NCBI GenBank assembly: GCA_013141495.1
Contig: JABFQV010000007.1
Coordinates: 62,001-126,000, forward strand
DNA length: 64,000 nt
Reading direction: 5' to 3'
Origin: Methylotenera sp.
Lineage (GTDB): Bacteria > Pseudomonadota > Gammaproteobacteria > Burkholderiales > Methylophilaceae
Of this stretch, positions 27,565 to 36,709 are shown piece by piece; within the stretch, counting starts at the first letter, position 1, and each line of letters starts with the position of its first letter. The position numbers and the translations under genes are program-made. Below the pieces are notes generated by a model. The model saw only the letters and a program-made list of their open reading frames with translations. It ran no database searches and was not told the origin of the DNA.

Positions 27565-29358
27565 TTATTTATCTTCAACCCTTAAAATAGCCAAGAACGC
27601 CTCTTGTGGGATCTCTACATTACCCACTTGTTTCATGCGCTTTTTACCTTCTTTTTGCTTGTCTAGCAGTTTACGCTTACGCGATACATCGCCACCGTAA
27701 CATTTAGCAATCACGTTTTTACGCATCGCTTTTACGGTTTCACGCGCAATAATGTTGGCACCAATAGAAGCCTGAATCGCCACATCAAACATTTGGCGCG
27801 GAATCAACTCGCGCATTTTAGCCGCCACTTCACGTCCACGATGCACACTGGTTGATCGATGTACAATCATGGAGAGCGCATCTACTTTCTCGCCATTGAC
27901 CATAATATCCAGCTTTACCAAGTCTGCCGCACGGAACTCTAAAAATTCGTAATCCATACTCGCATAACCACGCGATACGGATTTTAACTTATCAAAGAAA
28001 TCCAGCACCACTTCGTTGAGCGGTATTTCATAGCTAAGCATCACTTGGCGGCCCATGTATTGCATGTTTTTTTGTATGCCGCGCTTGTTGTTGCACAACG
28101 TCATCACTGGGCCTACGTAGTCTTGTGGCATCAACAAATTCACAACAATAATCGGCTCACGCGTCTCTTCCACACGTGACGGTTCTGGCAAACGTGATGG
28201 ATTTTCAATTTGCACTACCGAGCCATCTTTTAGCAACAATTCATACACTACGGTTGGCGCGGTAGTGATTAAATCCATGTCATATTCGCGCTCTAGGCGC
28301 TCTTGCACGATTTCCATGTGCAACAAGCCTAAAAAGCCGCATCTAAAACCAAAGCCTAAAGCGGTTGAGTTCTCAGCCTCAAATAACAAGCTCGCATCAT
28401 TCAAACTCAGCTTTTCAAGCGCTGTTCGCAAGGCTTCAAACTGGTTAGATTCTGTAGGATACAAGCCTGCAAATACTTGCGGCTTCACCTCTTTAAAACC
28501 TACAAGTGGCTCTGCGGCTGGTTTGTTGGCTAAAGTAACGGTATCGCCCACTTTTGCGCTAGCCAATTCTTTAATGCCTGCAATAACAAAACCCACTTCA
28601 CCTGCAGAAAGTGATGTTTTTTGTAGCGATTTTGGCGTAAACACACCTACTTGCTCACATAAAAAATCGCTATGCGTGGCCATTAAGCGAATTTTATCTT
28701 TTGGCTTGAGTACGCCATCAATCACGCGCACTAGCATCACCACGCCTACATAGTTATCAAACCACGCATCAATCACCAAAGCTTTGAGTGGCCCGTCGAT
28801 ATTGCCTACAGGCGCTGGCACTTTTTTAATCACAGCCTCTAGCACATCGCGTACGCCTAAGCCTGTTTTGGCGGAACACATGACAGCATCACTCGCGTCC
28901 ACGCCAATCACATCTTCAATTTCTTGTTTAACACGCTCTGGGTCGGCTGAGGGTAAATCAATTTTATTAAGTACCGCGGTAACCTCTACGCCTAAATCAA
29001 GCGCGGTATAGCAGTTGGCCACACTCTGCGCCTCAACGCCTTGGCTAGCATCTACCACCAAAAGTGCGCCTTCACATGCGGACAGCGAGCGTGAAACTTC
29101 ATAACTAAAATCCACGTGGCCTGGTGTATCAATCAAATTCAGATGGTAAATCTGGCCATCATCAGCCTTATATTGCAATGCGGCTGTTTGCGCTTTAATG
29201 GTAATGCCGCGCTCACGCTCAATATCCATAGAATCAAGCACTTGCGCCTCCATCTCACGGTCAGCCAAGCCGCCACATAGATGAATAATACGATCAGCCA
29301 AGGTTGATTTACCGTGATCGATGTGGGCAATAATAGAGAAGTTACGAATGTTTTTCAT
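27565..29358 (-). CDS. lepA: Elongation factor 4 (LepA)
   Basis: Translational GTPase acting on stalled ribosomes. From the ATG at 29358 it has 597 residues, the usual size. It shows G1 [17 protein letters not shown] and NKIDLP, the EF-G-like domains, and the LepA-only C-terminal domain ending [20 protein letters not shown]. An in-frame upstream Met at 29394 would add 12 residues and is not supported. The lepA-lepB pair is standard. A 150-bp fold-back repeat separates it from degQ upstream. Confidence 0.97.
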   Translation of the reverse strand: MKNIRNFSIIAHIDHGKSTLADRIIHLCGGLADREMEAQVLDSMDIERERGITIKAQTAALQYKADDGQIYHLNLIDTPGHVDFSYEVSRSLSACEGALLVVDASQGVEAQSVANCYTALDLGVEVTAVLNKIDLPSADPERVKQEIEDVIGVDASDAVMCSAKTGLGVRDVLEAVIKKVPAPVGNIDGPLKALVIDAWFDNYVGVVMLVRVIDGVLKPKDKIRLMATHSDFLCEQVGVFTPKSLQKTSLSAGEVGFVIAGIKELASAKVGDTVTLANKPAAEPLVGFKEVKPQVFAGLYPTESNQFEALRTALEKLSLNDASLLFEAENSTALGFGFRCGFLGLLHMEIVQERLEREYDMDLITTAPTVVYELLLKDGSVVQIENPSRLPEPSRVEETREPIIVVNLLMPQDYVGPVMTLCNNKRGIQKNMQYMGRQVMLSYEIPLNEVVLDFFDKLKSVSRGYASMDYEFLEFRAADLVKLDIMVNGEKVDALSMIVHRSTSVHRGREVAAKMRELIPRQMFDVAIQASIGANIIARETVKAMRKNVIAKCYGGDVSRKRKLLDKQKEGKKRMKQVGNVEIPQEAFLAILRVEDK

Positions 29359-29438
29359 GGTATTTTTTAAAGATTGACTATTTAATGGCAGCAATATTGC
29401 AGCACCAACTTAACGAACCAGCAATTGAATAGTGGTTT

Positions 29439-29588
29439 GTTAAGGGCACTTCTATGAATCTAAGTTTCGTCATTATACGGCGTTGCTCACAAAAAATAAT
29501 TCCTTATATATCAAACATATACAGCGTCATTATTTTTCGTTCGCGCCTTGTCTAATTTAGAAACTTGTATTTATAGAAGTGCCTTAAC
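29439..29588. repeat. Fold-back MITE-like repeat, copy 2 (short form)
   Basis: 150-bp element with terminal inverted repeats: left GTTAAGGGCACTTCTATGAA (29439 on), right in reverse complement GTTAAGGCACTTCTATAAAT. The homology runs about 29 bp. Inner segments GGCGTTGCTCACAAAAAATA and GCGTCATTATTTTTCGTTCG match those of the copy at 1351-1599. No coding capacity. It interrupts the spacer between degQ and lepA and directly adjoins the hairpin at 29583-29621. Confidence 0.82.
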
Positions 29589-29621
29589 AACAAGGGCGCC
29601 GTTGGCGCCCTTGTTGTTAAG
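29583..29621. terminator. Strong 18-bp hairpin downstream of degQ
   Basis: CTTAACAACAAGGGCGCC / GGCGCCCTTGTTGTTAAG, perfect, with loop GTT. It lies about 75 bp past the degQ stop. The minus-strand continuation is not T-rich, so it may be an attenuator or an mRNA-stabilising stem rather than a full terminator. Its outer six bases are shared with the terminus of the adjoining repeat. Confidence 0.6.
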
Positions 29622-29694
29622 TTGAACTAGCCGGATTTTACAGCAAATTCAAAGTATTAACATCTACTGATTGCTGTGTTGGCACGAAAGAGGT

Positions 29695-31125
29695 TTACTT
29701 TGATGCTGGAATTTTTATTGGTACGTAAAGCGTACTTTCACCACGCAACACCAATAAGGCAACCGTTTTACCCGCAGCAAAACTGGCTAAATGCTTATTA
29801 AACTGATCCAGACTTTGCACCTCGGTGTTATTTAGCCCTAACACTACATCACCACGCCGCACGCCCGCTTGCGCTACTGCGCCTTGCGCATCAATCACCA
29901 ACAAACCATTTTTTCCGTTTAGTTTTTTCTTTTGCTGCACAGTAAGTTCTTTAAGTATCAAGCCAATACGATTAAGCTCCGGCTTGGCTGTCGGCTGGTT
30001 AGCTTGAGCAACCTCAGTGGTATCGGTCGGCATTTCACCTACATTAATTTTGAGTGATTTTTCACTGCCTTTACGTAAAATCTCAACAATGGCGACCTTG
30101 CCAGGTTTAGCTGCGCCCACTGCACGTGGCAAATCAGATGAGGTCATAATCACCTTACCATCAAACTTGGTGATGACATCCCCAGCCTCAAGGCCACCTT
30201 TATCAGCAGGGCCGTTTTTTTCAACCGCTGCCACCAATGCACCGTTGGTGTTTTTCATACCAAATGATTCAGCAAGCTCTTTACTCAACTCTTGAATCAC
30301 AACGCCCAGCCAGCCCCGCGTGATTTTGCCCGTAGCTTTTAGCTGATTAGAAATATCAAGGGCAACATCGATGGGAATCGCGAATGACAAGCCCATTGAA
30401 CCGCCACTACGACTATAAATTTGCGAGTTAATGCCAACAACTTCGCCTGCCAGATTAAACAAGGGGCCACCCGAGTTACCCGGATTAATCGCCACATCTG
30501 TTTGAATAAATGGCACGAAGTTTTCTTGCGGTAGTGCGCGACCTTTTGCACTCACGATACCCGCTGTCATGGTGTTTTCGAGCCCAAATGGCGAGCCGAT
30601 GGCAGCTACCCATTCACCCACTTTAAGTTTACTAGGGTCACCTGTAGTCACTTTAGGTAAACCAGTGGCTTCAATTTTTACCAATGCCACATCGGTGCGT
30701 TTGTCAGCGCCGATAATTTTCGCTTTAAATTCACGCTTGTCGGAAAGCTTTACAATCACTTCATCCGCTTCTGATACCACGTGTGCATTGGTTAAAATAT
30801 AACCGTCACTGCTGATAATAAAGCCAGAACCCAAGGACTGCGACTTATATTCCGGCTGCTGACCATTTTGTCCGGGAACACCTTGCCCTGGAAAATTTGG
30901 AATACCAAAGCGCTTGAAGAACTCCTGCATTTGCTCATCCCCTGGCATACCAGGAAACGGCATTGCATTTGCTGTACGAATACTTTGTGTGATGCTGATA
31001 TTCACCACAGCAGGCCCTTGCGTTTCAGCCAGCACGGTAAAATCCGGCAGTTCTTTAGCGTATCCGTTTAAATGAACCACAGAAATCAAGCTGAAAGCTA
31101 CTGCGGCAATCCAGTTTTTTATCAT
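29695..31125 (-). CDS. degQ: Periplasmic serine protease/chaperone DegQ/MucD (Do family)
   Basis: 476 residues with an N-terminal signal peptide. The catalytic triad is visible: His in LTNAHVVSEADE, Asp in KRTDVALVKIE, Ser in NPGNSGGPLFN. Two PDZ domains follow (RGWLGVVIQ and the second from about residue 380, GLLVIDAQGAVAQAGVRRGDVV). It abuts rseC directly (TAA then ATG). In this operon type it is called mucD and degrades misfolded envelope proteins under sigma-E control. A Met/Pro/Gln-rich loop (MPGDEQMQEFFKRF) lies before the protease core, as in other MucD proteins. Confidence 0.95.
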   Translation of the reverse strand: MIKNWIAAVAFSLISVVHLNGYAKELPDFTVLAETQGPAVVNISITQSIRTANAMPFPGMPGDEQMQEFFKRFGIPNFPGQGVPGQNGQQPEYKSQSLGSGFIISSDGYILTNAHVVSEADEVIVKLSDKREFKAKIIGADKRTDVALVKIEATGLPKVTTGDPSKLKVGEWVAAIGSPFGLENTMTAGIVSAKGRALPQENFVPFIQTDVAINPGNSGGPLFNLAGEVVGINSQIYSRSGGSMGLSFAIPIDVALDISNQLKATGKITRGWLGVVIQELSKELAESFGMKNTNGALVAAVEKNGPADKGGLEAGDVITKFDGKVIMTSSDLPRAVGAAKPGKVAIVEILRKGSEKSLKINVGEMPTDTTEVAQANQPTAKPELNRIGLILKELTVQQKKKLNGKNGLLVIDAQGAVAQAGVRRGDVVLGLNNTEVQSLDQFNKHLASFAAGKTVALLVLRGESTLYVPIKIPASK

Positions 31126-31683
31126 TTATTCACCTCGTTTAGTTTCAAATTTCACACTATTTACATCTTTATTTTTCGCATCATCACTGCTTGCATTTTT
31201 ACAGTTGGTATCTGCAGAATTTTTACACGATGGCGCATCGTTGGCTTGTCGCAAAATCACCGCTTGATATTGACTACTGTAAACATGATTTGCGTCACCG
31301 TAACCCCTCATGTGACCTTTTACCCACAAAAAACCTAACACTAAACCTGATGCTGCAGCCAAAATGACATAAAACTCATTATCAAAAATGATGTCTGCCA
31401 AAACTGAGGCTATCAACATGCTAAGTAACGGCACAATATAAAGATAAAACACCGTACTTAGCACAGCGCGTTCGTCTATCCCCACCACTACGCTATTACC
31501 CGGCTTAGCGCCAATTTCATTTTTGGCGCGAATCGTTTGGCTTTTATGACCTAGTAACTTTCCCCAAGTTGCATTGCCACAGCCACGTTTTTGACCACAC
31601 AAACCACAGGCGGTACGTCTTTCAATTTCTATTAGCGCAAAGTCATCTACACACTCAGTAACAACTGCATATTCTTCTATCAT
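31126..31683 (-). CDS. rseC: RseC/MucC family sigma-E pathway protein
   Basis: 185-residue inner-membrane protein. The N-terminal cytoplasmic part has the Cys cluster TACGLCGQKRGCG, matching the RseC pattern. Two membrane helices follow (VFYLYIVPLLSMLIASVLA and FYVILAAASGLVLGFLWV). The C-terminal tail is polar with two extra Cys (PSCKNSADTNCKN) and longer than in E. coli RseC. The gene directly precedes degQ and follows rseB. Role in sigma-E or SoxR control is from family knowledge. The tail cysteines are unusual. Confidence 0.88.
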   Translation of the reverse strand: MIEEYAVVTECVDDFALIEIERRTACGLCGQKRGCGNATWGKLLGHKSQTIRAKNEIGAKPGNSVVVGIDERAVLSTVFYLYIVPLLSMLIASVLADIIFDNEFYVILAAASGLVLGFLWVKGHMRGYGDANHVYSSQYQAVILRQANDAPSCKNSADTNCKNASSDDAKNKDVNSVKFETKRGE

Positions 31684-31727
31684 ATCAATGACCTACTATT
31701 AAATATCTTTATCACTTTGAACTAGCG

Positions 31728-32726
31728 TTACTTTTTAAACACAACAGCATTGGCAATTTGCACAATAGTCGCTTCAGGCACTTCACCTACAACGGTAACA
31801 AGATGTCCTTTATTGATGTTGGCATAAACACTGGCATTGCCCATCGTAGTTAGTAATACTTTAGCTTTATTACCTTTAGGCGCAGGCTCAATAAACAAAG
31901 AAACAGAAGCCAATCCATCAGAAAATATAATATGGGTAACTGGGTGAAGCTTGCCATTCACCATACGCGTTATTTGATCTATTTTTCGGTAACCTGCAGG
32001 TAAATCCTTGATAACCCAATCTACTGGTGTGCCATTGCTAGCAATCACTACCGGCTCATCTTCCATCACATAGTTTTTATTATGGTCTATTTTAGGTTTA
32101 AACCAGTCAAGTTCAACACTATTAAGTAATGCTAGTTGATTAAAGGCAATACTTTCCATAATTTCATCACGGCTATTAAACATCACAGACTTTAATAGCA
32201 AACCATACTCAGTATCTATCCAAAACCGATAGCTGTACCTTAATCCGTCTTTGGGCTCTAAAATTAACACTTGCGACTCTCGCCCGGCAACGCGCTCTAA
32301 TACACCAAGGCGTAACAAATAGCTTTCTTTAACAGCCTCTAAGTTGACAGGCAACACAGCAGGAAACATATTTTGGCCACGCCGTTTTTCTATTACAATT
32401 TTTTCATTTTTAGGGTTATAGATGACCAAGTCACCGCCTTGGCTCAACACCTCGCGCGGAGAGCCATCTAGCAGTACATTACGCGCAAATTCATTTTTAC
32501 CGTCAAACAGGTGGGTAATTTGAACTGATTTAGTTTTCCGCTCTGTTTGACAAACAAAAACACCTTGGTAACTCAGCGCGCGCGCAGCTACCGCGGCTTT
32601 CTGTAGCACATTCCACGCGTTCTCATCAGTAGCCGCTTGTACATTAAAACTTAAGCATGAAATAAAGCCCAACACTAGCGCGGGGCTTAAACTGGCGAAA
32701 AATCGAGCCAGAACCAAACGCATCAT
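31728..32726 (-). CDS. rseB: Periplasmic sigma-E regulator RseB/MucB
   Basis: 332 residues with a signal peptide (ending near VQAA). The LolA-like N-terminal lobe contains ALSYQGVFVCQTERKTKSVQITHLFDG (landmark region), then SPREVLSQGG. The C-terminal lobe includes DWVIKDLPAGYRKI and VTHIIFSDGLASVSLFIEP, both characteristic of MucB. It protects RseA from proteolysis and senses envelope stress or lipopolysaccharide. Its start overlaps the rseA stop by 4 bp, so they are translationally coupled. Confidence 0.94.
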   Translation of the reverse strand: MMRLVLARFFASLSPALVLGFISCLSFNVQAATDENAWNVLQKAAVAARALSYQGVFVCQTERKTKSVQITHLFDGKNEFARNVLLDGSPREVLSQGGDLVIYNPKNEKIVIEKRRGQNMFPAVLPVNLEAVKESYLLRLGVLERVAGRESQVLILEPKDGLRYSYRFWIDTEYGLLLKSVMFNSRDEIMESIAFNQLALLNSVELDWFKPKIDHNKNYVMEDEPVVIASNGTPVDWVIKDLPAGYRKIDQITRMVNGKLHPVTHIIFSDGLASVSLFIEPAPKGNKAKVLLTTMGNASVYANINKGHLVTVVGEVPEATIVQIANAVVFKK

Positions 32727-33220
32727 CGAGCGGACTCCGAATAACTCGCTGACTGAATGTAATACGAGCTTGCGGAGGGTGCCGAGGCTTGGTGAGCCAT
32801 TAAATACTCAGCCGGAATCGACTGCTCTACTGGCTCTATCTCGGCGACTGCAACAGGTGCGAATTCATTATCAGGCTGGGTTTGCACCTGCATCGCCATC
32901 ACACCTACCACCATCACTGCCGCAAAAGACGCGGCAATTGACCACGTAGCAGGTAGCTTACTTTTCAATTGATTGATTTTACTCACTTTAGCTTGTATTG
33001 CATTGGGTGCTAACACCGTTGGCTCAAGTTCCAGTTTTTGCATTAAGTTCTGTTTAAAATGCGGGCTAAGTGTTGCGCCACCTCGCATTACATCGCCAAT
33101 TAAATGATATTGACGCCAAGCCTCAGCCGCGGGCTGATTAGATTGCATGGATGTAAAAATGTGAGCTGCGTCTTCAATTGCTAGCTCATCATCCATTAAA
33201 GCGGATATTTGTTCAGTCAT
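32723..33220 (-). CDS. rseA: Anti-sigma-E factor RseA
   Basis: 165-residue single-pass membrane protein. The N-terminal sigma-binding part starts MTEQISALMDDELAIEDA and has WRQYHLIGDVMRGG, typical of RseA/MucA. A membrane helix (WSIAASFAAVMVVGVMAM) lies at about residues 93-112, and the periplasmic tail is rich in Glu, Ala and Ser. It lies 47 bp after rpoE and overlaps rseB by 4 bp. Proteolysis of RseA would free RpoE; this is from family knowledge. Confidence 0.94.
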   Translation of the reverse strand: MTEQISALMDDELAIEDAAHIFTSMQSNQPAAEAWRQYHLIGDVMRGGATLSPHFKQNLMQKLELEPTVLAPNAIQAKVSKINQLKSKLPATWSIAASFAAVMVVGVMAMQVQTQPDNEFAPVAVAEIEPVEQSIPAEYLMAHQASAPSASSYYIQSASYSESAR

Positions 33221-33267
33221 TACTTACTCCTAAAACACGTACATTCATTTTTTGCATGCTTGCCCTA

Positions 33268-34026
33268 TTACCAACGCTTATTATCTGGCGTATCTAGCAA
33301 CGGTCTTAATTTAAGGGCGATGGTTTCACGCGCCCTAAAAATACGTGAGCGCACAGTGCCGATTGGGCAACTCATCACGGCAGCGATCTCCTCGTAGCTC
33401 AAGCCTTCAATTTCACGCAAGGTAATCGCTGTACGCAACTCCTCTGGTAAACTTTCCACTGTATCATTGACTGTTTGCGCAATTTGCTTGGTCATCAAGC
33501 TGGATTCAGGCGTTTCCGTTGTACGCAACTCATCACCACTATCAAAGTTTTCTGCGTCGTCAATCTCAATATCGGTACTAACCGTAGGCCTACGCCCCAA
33601 TGAAACCAAGTGATTTTTTGCCGTATTGATACCAATACGATACAGCCAGGTATAAAACGCGCTATCACCACGAAAGTTAGGCAACGCGCGGTAGGCCTTA
33701 ATAAAGGACTCTTGCACCACGTCTTCTATCTCAGATTGATCGCGAATCATACGTGATAGCAAACGCCACAGTTTGCGCTGATACTTGTCCACCAACAAAC
33801 CAAAAGCCCGCTTATCGCCACGCTGCGCGCGCAATACGAGCTCATGATCTATCTCACGATTGCCATGTGTTGGTGTAGTGGTCACTGCGGTTAAATTTCC
33901 TGTAGGTCTTGTATTCTCAAGTTGAGTTTTACTTATCTGCTTATCACTGGCGTAAGTATAACCTTGAGCCTCAGGTTGAATGAAGCTAAATTGCGCTAAT
34001 TCTTGAATTTTACTGGGTCGTATCAT
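33268..34026 (-). CDS. rpoE: RNA polymerase sigma-E factor
   Basis: ECF sigma factor. Region 2 contains RGDKRAFGLLVDKYQRKLWRLLSR and EDVVQESFIKAYRALPNFRGDSAFYTWLYRI (landmarks), and region 4 contains EGLSYEEIAAVMSCPIGTVRSRIFRARE. From the ATG at 34026 it has 252 residues, about 50 more than usual RpoE. The extra N-terminal stretch is polar and unlike sigma factors. A GTG at 33885, preceded by AGGAA, would give 205 residues, the normal length. The ATG also has a good AGGGG nine bases upstream. Which start is used is open. Confidence 0.95.
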   Translation of the reverse strand: MIRPSKIQELAQFSFIQPEAQGYTYASDKQISKTQLENTRPTGNLTAVTTTPTHGNREIDHELVLRAQRGDKRAFGLLVDKYQRKLWRLLSRMIRDQSEIEDVVQESFIKAYRALPNFRGDSAFYTWLYRIGINTAKNHLVSLGRRPTVSTDIEIDDAENFDSGDELRTTETPESSLMTKQIAQTVNDTVESLPEELRTAITLREIEGLSYEEIAAVMSCPIGTVRSRIFRARETIALKLRPLLDTPDNKRW

Positions 34027-34110
34027 AACTTTTGTCCCCTTACCATCATCACAAATATAGTATTTAAGCGTTAACTTAAGTTTTGTTAAGCAATTTTTAT
34101 TGCGTTTTAT

Positions 34111-34139
34111 AAAGACCGCGATACACTCTTATAAGTTCA
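34111..34139 (-). promoter_or_regulatory. Candidate sigma-E promoter of rpoE
   Basis: On the minus strand TGAACTT (34133-34139), a 16-bp spacer and GTCTTT (34111-34116) resemble the sigma-E consensus GGAACTT and GTCTAA. It would start the transcript near 34104, about 78 bases before the rpoE ATG, and would allow rpoE to control itself, as in E. coli and Pseudomonas. Match judged by eye. Confidence 0.5.
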
Positions 34140-34181
34140 TTAGACTTACGCTCAACAATCACTTAACCATAGACCAAAATC

Positions 34182-35828
34182 ATGCAGCAATATGACGTTC
34201 TTATTATCGGCAGTGGGCTAGCAGGATTATCACTTGCACTACGGACGGCTACGGATAAAAAAATATGCCTGGTTAGTAAACGCAAAATTAACGATACTGC
34301 CAGCAACTGGGCGCAAGGTGGTATAGCCGCAGTGCTCAATGACAACGACTCCATTGAAGCGCACATTCAAGATACCTTAATTGCTGGTGCTGGCCTGTGC
34401 GACAGCGCTGTTACTCAAATGGTGGTTGAGCACGGCAAAGAAACAATAGAGTGGCTGATTGAGCAAGGCGTAAGCTTTACGCGTGAGCATGATAACAGTG
34501 CTTACCATTTAACGCGTGAAGGCGGCCACAGCCAGCGACGCGTTATCCACGCAGCTGATGCCACTGGCCATGCGGTACAAACCACACTCGCTGAAAAAGT
34601 ACGTCAGCACCCGAACATCACCTTGCTTGAAGACCACATTGCGGTGGACTTAATCACCACACGTAAAGTCAAAGACATACACTCCCAACTTTCTAACGAA
34701 AACGCGTGCTTGGGCGCTTACGTGCTGGATAACGGCACCGGAAAAGTCATCACCATCGGCGCGCACAATACGGTATTAGCCACAGGTGGTGCGGGCAAGG
34801 TGTATCTCTATACCACCAATCCTGACATTAGCACTGGCGACGGCATTGCCATGGCGTGGCGCGCGGGCTGTCGTGTTGCCAATATGGAGTTCATTCAATT
34901 TCACCCTACTTGCCTATTTCACCCACATGCTAAATCTTTTTTAATTTCAGAAATTGTACGTGGCGAAGGTGGCTTGTTAAAACTGCCAGACGGCACTAGA
35001 TTTATGCCTGAACACGACCCGCGAGAAGAGCTAGCTCCGCGCGATGTCGTTGCACGCGCGATTGACTTTGAGATGAAAAAACGTGGTCTGGATTGCGTTT
35101 ACTTAGATATTTCACACAAATCTTTAGCATTTATTCAAGAACACTTTCCTAACATCTATCGCCGCTGTTTAGAGCTAGGCATTGATATCAGCAAAACGCC
35201 GATTCCCGTAGTGCCGGCTGCACATTACACCTGCGGCGGTGTGATGACAGATGACAAAGGTCGCACCGACATTAACAATCTTTACGCGATTGGTGAAACT
35301 GCATGCACGGGTTTGCATGGGGCTAACCGCCTTGCCAGCAATTCCTTGCTTGAGTGCTTAGTGTTTGGCCAAGCAGCAGCAGATGACATTTTACGCCAAC
35401 CTGACACAGATACCCCCACACTCCCCTATTGGGATGAAAGCCGCGTGACAGATGCAGATGAAGAAGTACTCATCACACATACCTGGGATGAACTGCGCCG
35501 CTTTATGTGGAACTACGTGGGCATTGTGCGCACAGATAAACGCCTTAGCCGCGCGCTACGCCGCATTCATATGTTACGTGATGAAGTACACGAGTTTTAC
35601 AGTAACTTTAGAATCAGCAATGACTTAATTGAGCTACGCAACTTGCTGCAAGTGGCTGAACTTATCGTTAAAAGTGCCATGGAACGTAAAGAAAGTCGCG
35701 GCTTGCATTACAGCAAAGATCACCCCAACGCCGAGCTAGAACCTATTCCGACCATACTTGAACCATCAAACTACTACAGCCTGCTTGACCGCGAACATGG
35801 ACACGAACACGAGCATAACCATCACTAA
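34182..35828 (+). CDS. nadB: L-aspartate oxidase
   Basis: First step of NAD biosynthesis: oxidises aspartate to iminoaspartate with FAD. 548 residues. The N-terminal FAD motif is [17 protein letters not shown], followed by [13 protein letters not shown] and the active-site region [38 protein letters not shown] and [20 protein letters not shown] are also family hallmarks. The C-terminus ends in a His/Glu-rich tail (HEHEHNHH) of unclear meaning, perhaps metal binding. It is divergent from rpoE, an arrangement also known in gamma-proteobacteria. The nuclease gene follows without a gap. Confidence 0.97.
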   Translation: MQQYDVLIIGSGLAGLSLALRTATDKKICLVSKRKINDTASNWAQGGIAAVLNDNDSIEAHIQDTLIAGAGLCDSAVTQMVVEHGKETIEWLIEQGVSFTREHDNSAYHLTREGGHSQRRVIHAADATGHAVQTTLAEKVRQHPNITLLEDHIAVDLITTRKVKDIHSQLSNENACLGAYVLDNGTGKVITIGAHNTVLATGGAGKVYLYTTNPDISTGDGIAMAWRAGCRVANMEFIQFHPTCLFHPHAKSFLISEIVRGEGGLLKLPDGTRFMPEHDPREELAPRDVVARAIDFEMKKRGLDCVYLDISHKSLAFIQEHFPNIYRRCLELGIDISKTPIPVVPAAHYTCGGVMTDDKGRTDINNLYAIGETACTGLHGANRLASNSLLECLVFGQAAADDILRQPDTDTPTLPYWDESRVTDADEEVLITHTWDELRRFMWNYVGIVRTDKRLSRALRRIHMLRDEVHEFYSNFRISNDLIELRNLLQVAELIVKSAMERKESRGLHYSKDHPNAELEPIPTILEPSNYYSLLDREHGHEHEHNHH

Positions 35829-36308
35829 ATGGTTGTAACGCGCCGTGTTGTTGCAGGTTTGCTTTTACTGTTTGCCACGGTAAGTCAGGCTGATAACAGC
35901 TACACCGTGAGCCGAATCTATGATGGTGACACCGTTCTGTTAAAAAATTCCAGAGGCAAACTAAAATTACGCCTCACTGATATCGATGCACCTGAACGTA
36001 ACCAAGCCTATGGTCAAAAATCACGTCGAGCGCTTAGCAAGCTTTGCAAGGGAGCCAAAATCAGCGTCACCACGCAAATAACTGGCACTGACAAATACGA
36101 TCGATCATTAGGAAAACTGCAATGTAATGGGGTTGATGCAGGTCTTTATTTAGTAAAGCATGGCTTAGCTTGGCACAACGCAAAATACTCTAGCAACCAC
36201 ACCACATTAAATGCAGAAGCCATTGCACGCCAAAAACGATTAGGGTTATGGAGAAACAAGAAGCCAATACCGCCTTGGGTGTGGCGGCATACTCATACAT
36301 ACCATTAA
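35829..36308 (+). CDS. Secreted staphylococcal-nuclease-like protein
   Basis: 159-residue thermonuclease-family protein with a signal peptide (VVAGLLLLFATVSQA). The OB-fold signature is SRIYDGDTVLL, then LRLTDIDAPERNQAYGQKSR (Arg and Glu of the active site) and DKYDRSLGKL (second catalytic Arg). The end HTHTYH is His-rich. The ATG begins at the base after the nadB stop, so the two are probably co-transcribed. It likely cuts extracytoplasmic DNA or RNA; specificity unknown. Confidence 0.9.
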   Translation: MVVTRRVVAGLLLLFATVSQADNSYTVSRIYDGDTVLLKNSRGKLKLRLTDIDAPERNQAYGQKSRRALSKLCKGAKISVTTQITGTDKYDRSLGKLQCNGVDAGLYLVKHGLAWHNAKYSSNHTTLNAEAIARQKRLGLWRNKKPIPPWVWRHTHTYH

Positions 36309-36709
36309 TGTGGCACGATGAAGTATCAACTTCCATTCAGCCTTTACACCTTGCTAACTAGTTTACTGACACAGCCAGCATAGCCTCAAAGTAGTAGTTA
36401 TCGGCAGAAAACCTGAAAAGCTGGTCCCTATTAGCTTACATGGCTTCTGCTTTTAGATTACTGAATGCCTTTGCATCGAGATGCTCTCGCTAAAAGATAC
36501 AAAACTAGCTTTAATTTCAATCTACCGTATAATGCCAAGCACGAAATATCAAAACCCCTGCGCCAACCAATCTGCGTAGCGGTCTCTTTACCTTAATCTT
36601 TCTGATTTCTAAAATCGCTTAATGAATGATTATTAAAATTGCCTACCTCGATTGGTGTTGCTTCATAAACAAGTAATAGGTCGGCTTAAACTCAAGCTGG
36701 AGCTTTACT
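36309..36709 (+). promoter_or_regulatory. 400-bp gene-free leader before rhlE with a candidate promoter
   Basis: No credible ORF on either strand. TATAAT at 36528-36533 is a good -10 box; the -35 region is weak. Transcription from there would give an mRNA leader of about 170 bases ahead of rhlE. Long leaders are common in cold-inducible RNA helicase genes, but no known cold-box motif was recognised. Confidence 0.4.
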
